Notes under the pieces: generated by a model
Seen by the model: the letters and a program-made list of their open reading frames with translations, nothing else
Database searches by the model: none
Told to the model about the DNA's origin: nothing
Program-made: the position numbers and the translations under genes
Shown here: piece after piece, positions 62,788 to 64,000 of the stretch
Position numbering within the stretch: the stretch's first letter is position 1
Layout: the number at the start of each line of letters is the position of its first letter
Assembly (NCBI RefSeq): GCF_003253485.1
Contig: NZ_QKTX01000012.1
Coordinates: forward strand, 1-64,000
DNA: 64,000 bases
Source of the DNA: Algoriphagus aquaeductus
GTDB taxonomy: Bacteria > Bacteroidota > Bacteroidia > Cytophagales > Cyclobacteriaceae
Reading direction: 5' to 3'

Positions 62788-63201
62788 TTAGATTAAATAG
62801 GTTTCGTAAAGGACTTGAAGGTCCTCAGTTGGCGGGGGAGAGGAGTAGTTGGGAAGTTCCGGATTTTCCTGAAGGGAAGAATCAATTCCAAAAATAAAAA
62901 CCTGAACCAGTGCTAGGGCAAAGTTGAGGTCAAGCTTGATTTCAAATTTCTTTAGCTGAACATCCTCATCGACCTGAAGGTGTTCGGTGATGTTTTCGCA
63001 GCAGGATTTGGGGTCTTTTTGATTGTCTTCCTCATTTTCGCTGTGGTCCATATCCATGGCCATACCGCAGTCGAGATGCTTTTCACCAAAACCAATTTCC
63101 GACTTCATCGCATGGCCCATGCAAAAATGCGTGGTCTTCGCCATCCCGATGGTAGAGAAGAGCACGAAAAAGGCAAGCGATATGGAAATCAATGTTTTCA
63201 T
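62788..63201 (-). CDS. HYC_CC_PP family metal-locus protein
   Basis: This 137-residue exported protein is named after motifs that are all present here: HFCMGHAM near residue 26, SCCENITEH near residue 67 and YSSPPPTEDLQ at the C-terminus. The signal peptide ends near TIGMA. It is the first gene of the metal efflux locus, in the position where copper-responsive accessory proteins are found. A small periplasmic Cu carrier is likely but unproven. A possible -7 element on the minus strand (TACTTTTG, 63207-63214) is very close to the ATG. Confidence 0.85.
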   Translation of the reverse strand: MKTLISISLAFFVLFSTIGMAKTTHFCMGHAMKSEIGFGEKHLDCGMAMDMDHSENEEDNQKDPKSCCENITEHLQVDEDVQLKKFEIKLDLNFALALVQVFIFGIDSSLQENPELPNYSSPPPTEDLQVLYETYLI

Positions 63202-63303
63202 TGAGTCAAAAGTACGGAATTTTGTTTGGGAAGTTCAATAGTTGATTTGATAGGCTTTCTTGTTTAATTTCATTTCATTGTTGGGATTCAAATTTTTAGA
63301 CTT

Positions 63304-63765
63304 ATGGCAAATACTTTTACTCAAATCCACCTCCAAGTTGTCATTGCTGTTAAATTCAGAATGGGGTTGATATCTCCAGATTGGGAATCTAGGTTATTTG
63401 ATTACATGATCGCGATTATTCAAAATCATGGTCATAAAGTTTTAGCTATAAATGGTATGCCTGATCATGTTCATATTTTGTTTGGATTTCGCCCTAATCA
63501 ATCCTTAAGTGAATTAATGCAATTGCTGAAAGCATCTACTTCGAAATGGATTAATGAAGAAAAGCTCACTAAATCCAAGTTTGCTTGGCAGGAGGGATAC
63601 GGAGCCTTTTCCTATACCAAATCTGATGTGCCCAAAGTGGTAAATTATATCCTGCAACAGAAGGAACATCACAGGAAATCGAACTTTCTTGAAGAGTATA
63701 AGAAAATACTCGATAAACTCGAAATCGAATATAATCCGGTATATATCTTCAAAGAACCTGAATAG
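63304..63765 (+). CDS. IS200/REP-type Y1 transposase
   Basis: This is a 153-residue HUH single-strand nuclease of the Y1 group. The HxH metal motif is in GMPDHVHILFGF, and the likely catalytic tyrosine is in FSYTKSDVPKVVNYILQQ. The length is that of IS200 TnpA and of REP-associated transposases. No TnpB follows. Short palindromes start 6 bp after the stop, as expected if this protein acts on REP-like hairpins. It seems complete. Confidence 0.9.
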   Translation: MANTFTQIHLQVVIAVKFRMGLISPDWESRLFDYMIAIIQNHGHKVLAINGMPDHVHILFGFRPNQSLSELMQLLKASTSKWINEEKLTKSKFAWQEGYGAFSYTKSDVPKVVNYILQQKEHHRKSNFLEEYKKILDKLEIEYNPVYIFKEPE

Positions 63766-63770
63766 GTATC

Positions 63771-63967
63771 GTCCCTACGGGACTAGCAAATCATCAATTG
63801 AATTCATTTTGCTACCGAGCTATGGTCCCTTGCGGGACCCGAGCTGGAAGAAATTACATCCAATTTTTTAAATCTCATCCACCAAATTTTCAAACGGGAT
63901 TTGTGCCGTTAGGCACTAAAGCTTGGTAGAAAAATGGGGATTGGGATCCGTAAAATGCCGTAGGCAT
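63771..63967. repeat. Row of REP-like palindromes next to the transposase
   Basis: Four hairpins follow the transposase gene: GTCCC/GGGAC (63771-63783), GGTCCC/GGGACC (63824-63839), GTGCC/GGCAC (63903-63916) and ATGCC/GGCAT (63955-63967). All have 3-4 nt loops. A weaker TGGATT/AATCCA hairpin ends the window (63981-63999). They could be recognition sites of the transposase or scars of its activity. Confidence 0.75.
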
Positions 63968-64000
63968 GACAGATTTATAATGGATTCGCAATAAATCCAG

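Noticed and set aside
61836-62897. 353-codon open frame on the plus strand opposite cusA
   Set aside because: It lies entirely antisense to well-conserved cusA codons and has no domain or promoter; it is a shadow of the G/C distribution of the real gene. The same holds for long antisense frames over gatB (4839-5522), the ABC gene (20292-20924) and the propeller protein (39992-40576).
63207-63239. TACTTTTG and upstream TTG as promoter of the metal locus
   Set aside because: The match to the -7 consensus is good and spacing is 21 bp, but transcription would then start at about the ATG of the HYC_CC_PP gene; it would need a leaderless transcript. Mentioned only in the gene entry.
1-64000. CRISPR arrays, toxin-antitoxin pairs, restriction or other defence systems
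   Set aside because: I looked for regularly spaced direct repeats and for typical defence proteins and found none. The XRE cassette is the only one with a loosely toxin-antitoxin-like layout, and its membrane proteins show no known toxin motif.

Overview
The window reads as a piece of a Bacteroidota chromosome, most likely order Cytophagales, family Cyclobacteriaceae (an Algoriphagus-like organism). The evidence is a type IX secretion sorting domain at the end of a 1243-residue secreted protein, many short lipoproteins with relaxed lipoboxes, TAnnTTTG-type -7 promoter elements, a SerB-SerA fusion, TolC/HlyD/RND sets of Bacteroidota type, DUF1573, DUF3347, DUF4920 and HYC_CC_PP proteins. The genus is inferred, not proven. 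No phage, CRISPR array, plasmid or defence island is visible; the only mobile gene is one IS200/REP-type Y1 transposase at the right end.

Left part (1-13080): an Mla-type lipid transport pair (ATPase and MCE protein) at the edge; a translation block, alaS and gatB, followed by a thioredoxin-fold lipoprotein; proC on the minus strand; a three-gene cassette of two small membrane proteins plus a tiny XRE regulator with a palindrome over its promoter; and three polysaccharide genes (GT4 glycosyltransferase, UDP-glucuronate 4-epimerase-like enzyme, rfbB).

Middle part (13097-37340): a serine biosynthesis fusion of phosphatase and dehydrogenase; small lipoproteins and an outer-membrane barrel; DoxX-DUF2237; a TetR-ABC-HlyD-TolC export cassette whose ABC subunit has a strongly degenerate ATPase site; a hexuronate catabolic locus (uxaB, uxaA, kdgK, eda and a three-component TRAP transporter) that could carry tagaturonate or altronate through KDG and KDPG to pyruvate and glyceraldehyde-3-phosphate; a 1-Cys peroxiredoxin; and a four-gene overlapping operon of two arsenosugar-type glycosyltransferases, a DUF3108 protein and a double VOC protein, converging on gapA.

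Right part (37474-64000): two identical tRNA-Glu(TTC) genes with a perfect 12-bp inverted repeat between them; a 1137-residue propeller-HEAT-cytochrome c lipoprotein and a PIG-L deacetylase; trpS; a secreted group (DUF1573 protein, T9SS metallophosphoesterase-like protein with eroded metal motifs, nucleoside-hydrolase-like protein); glutaryl-CoA dehydrogenase opposite a tryptophan 2,3-dioxygenase family gene; a PhoD-type phosphatase; and a long minus-strand heavy-metal (probably copper/silver) efflux locus: HYC_CC_PP protein, CusA, CusC, CusB with a fused DUF3347 domain, a second stand-alone DUF3347 protein, an exported CHY zinc-finger protein, DUF2911 and a PepSY-like membrane protein.

The points most worth a second look are the degenerate ABC exporter, the five heptamer repeats at the 5' end of cusC (copy-number change there would shift the frame), the duplicated DUF3347 module and Met-rich insert in the metal efflux locus, the eroded phosphoesterase, the arsenosugar-type operon without its radical-SAM partner, and the row of short palindromes beside the transposase.
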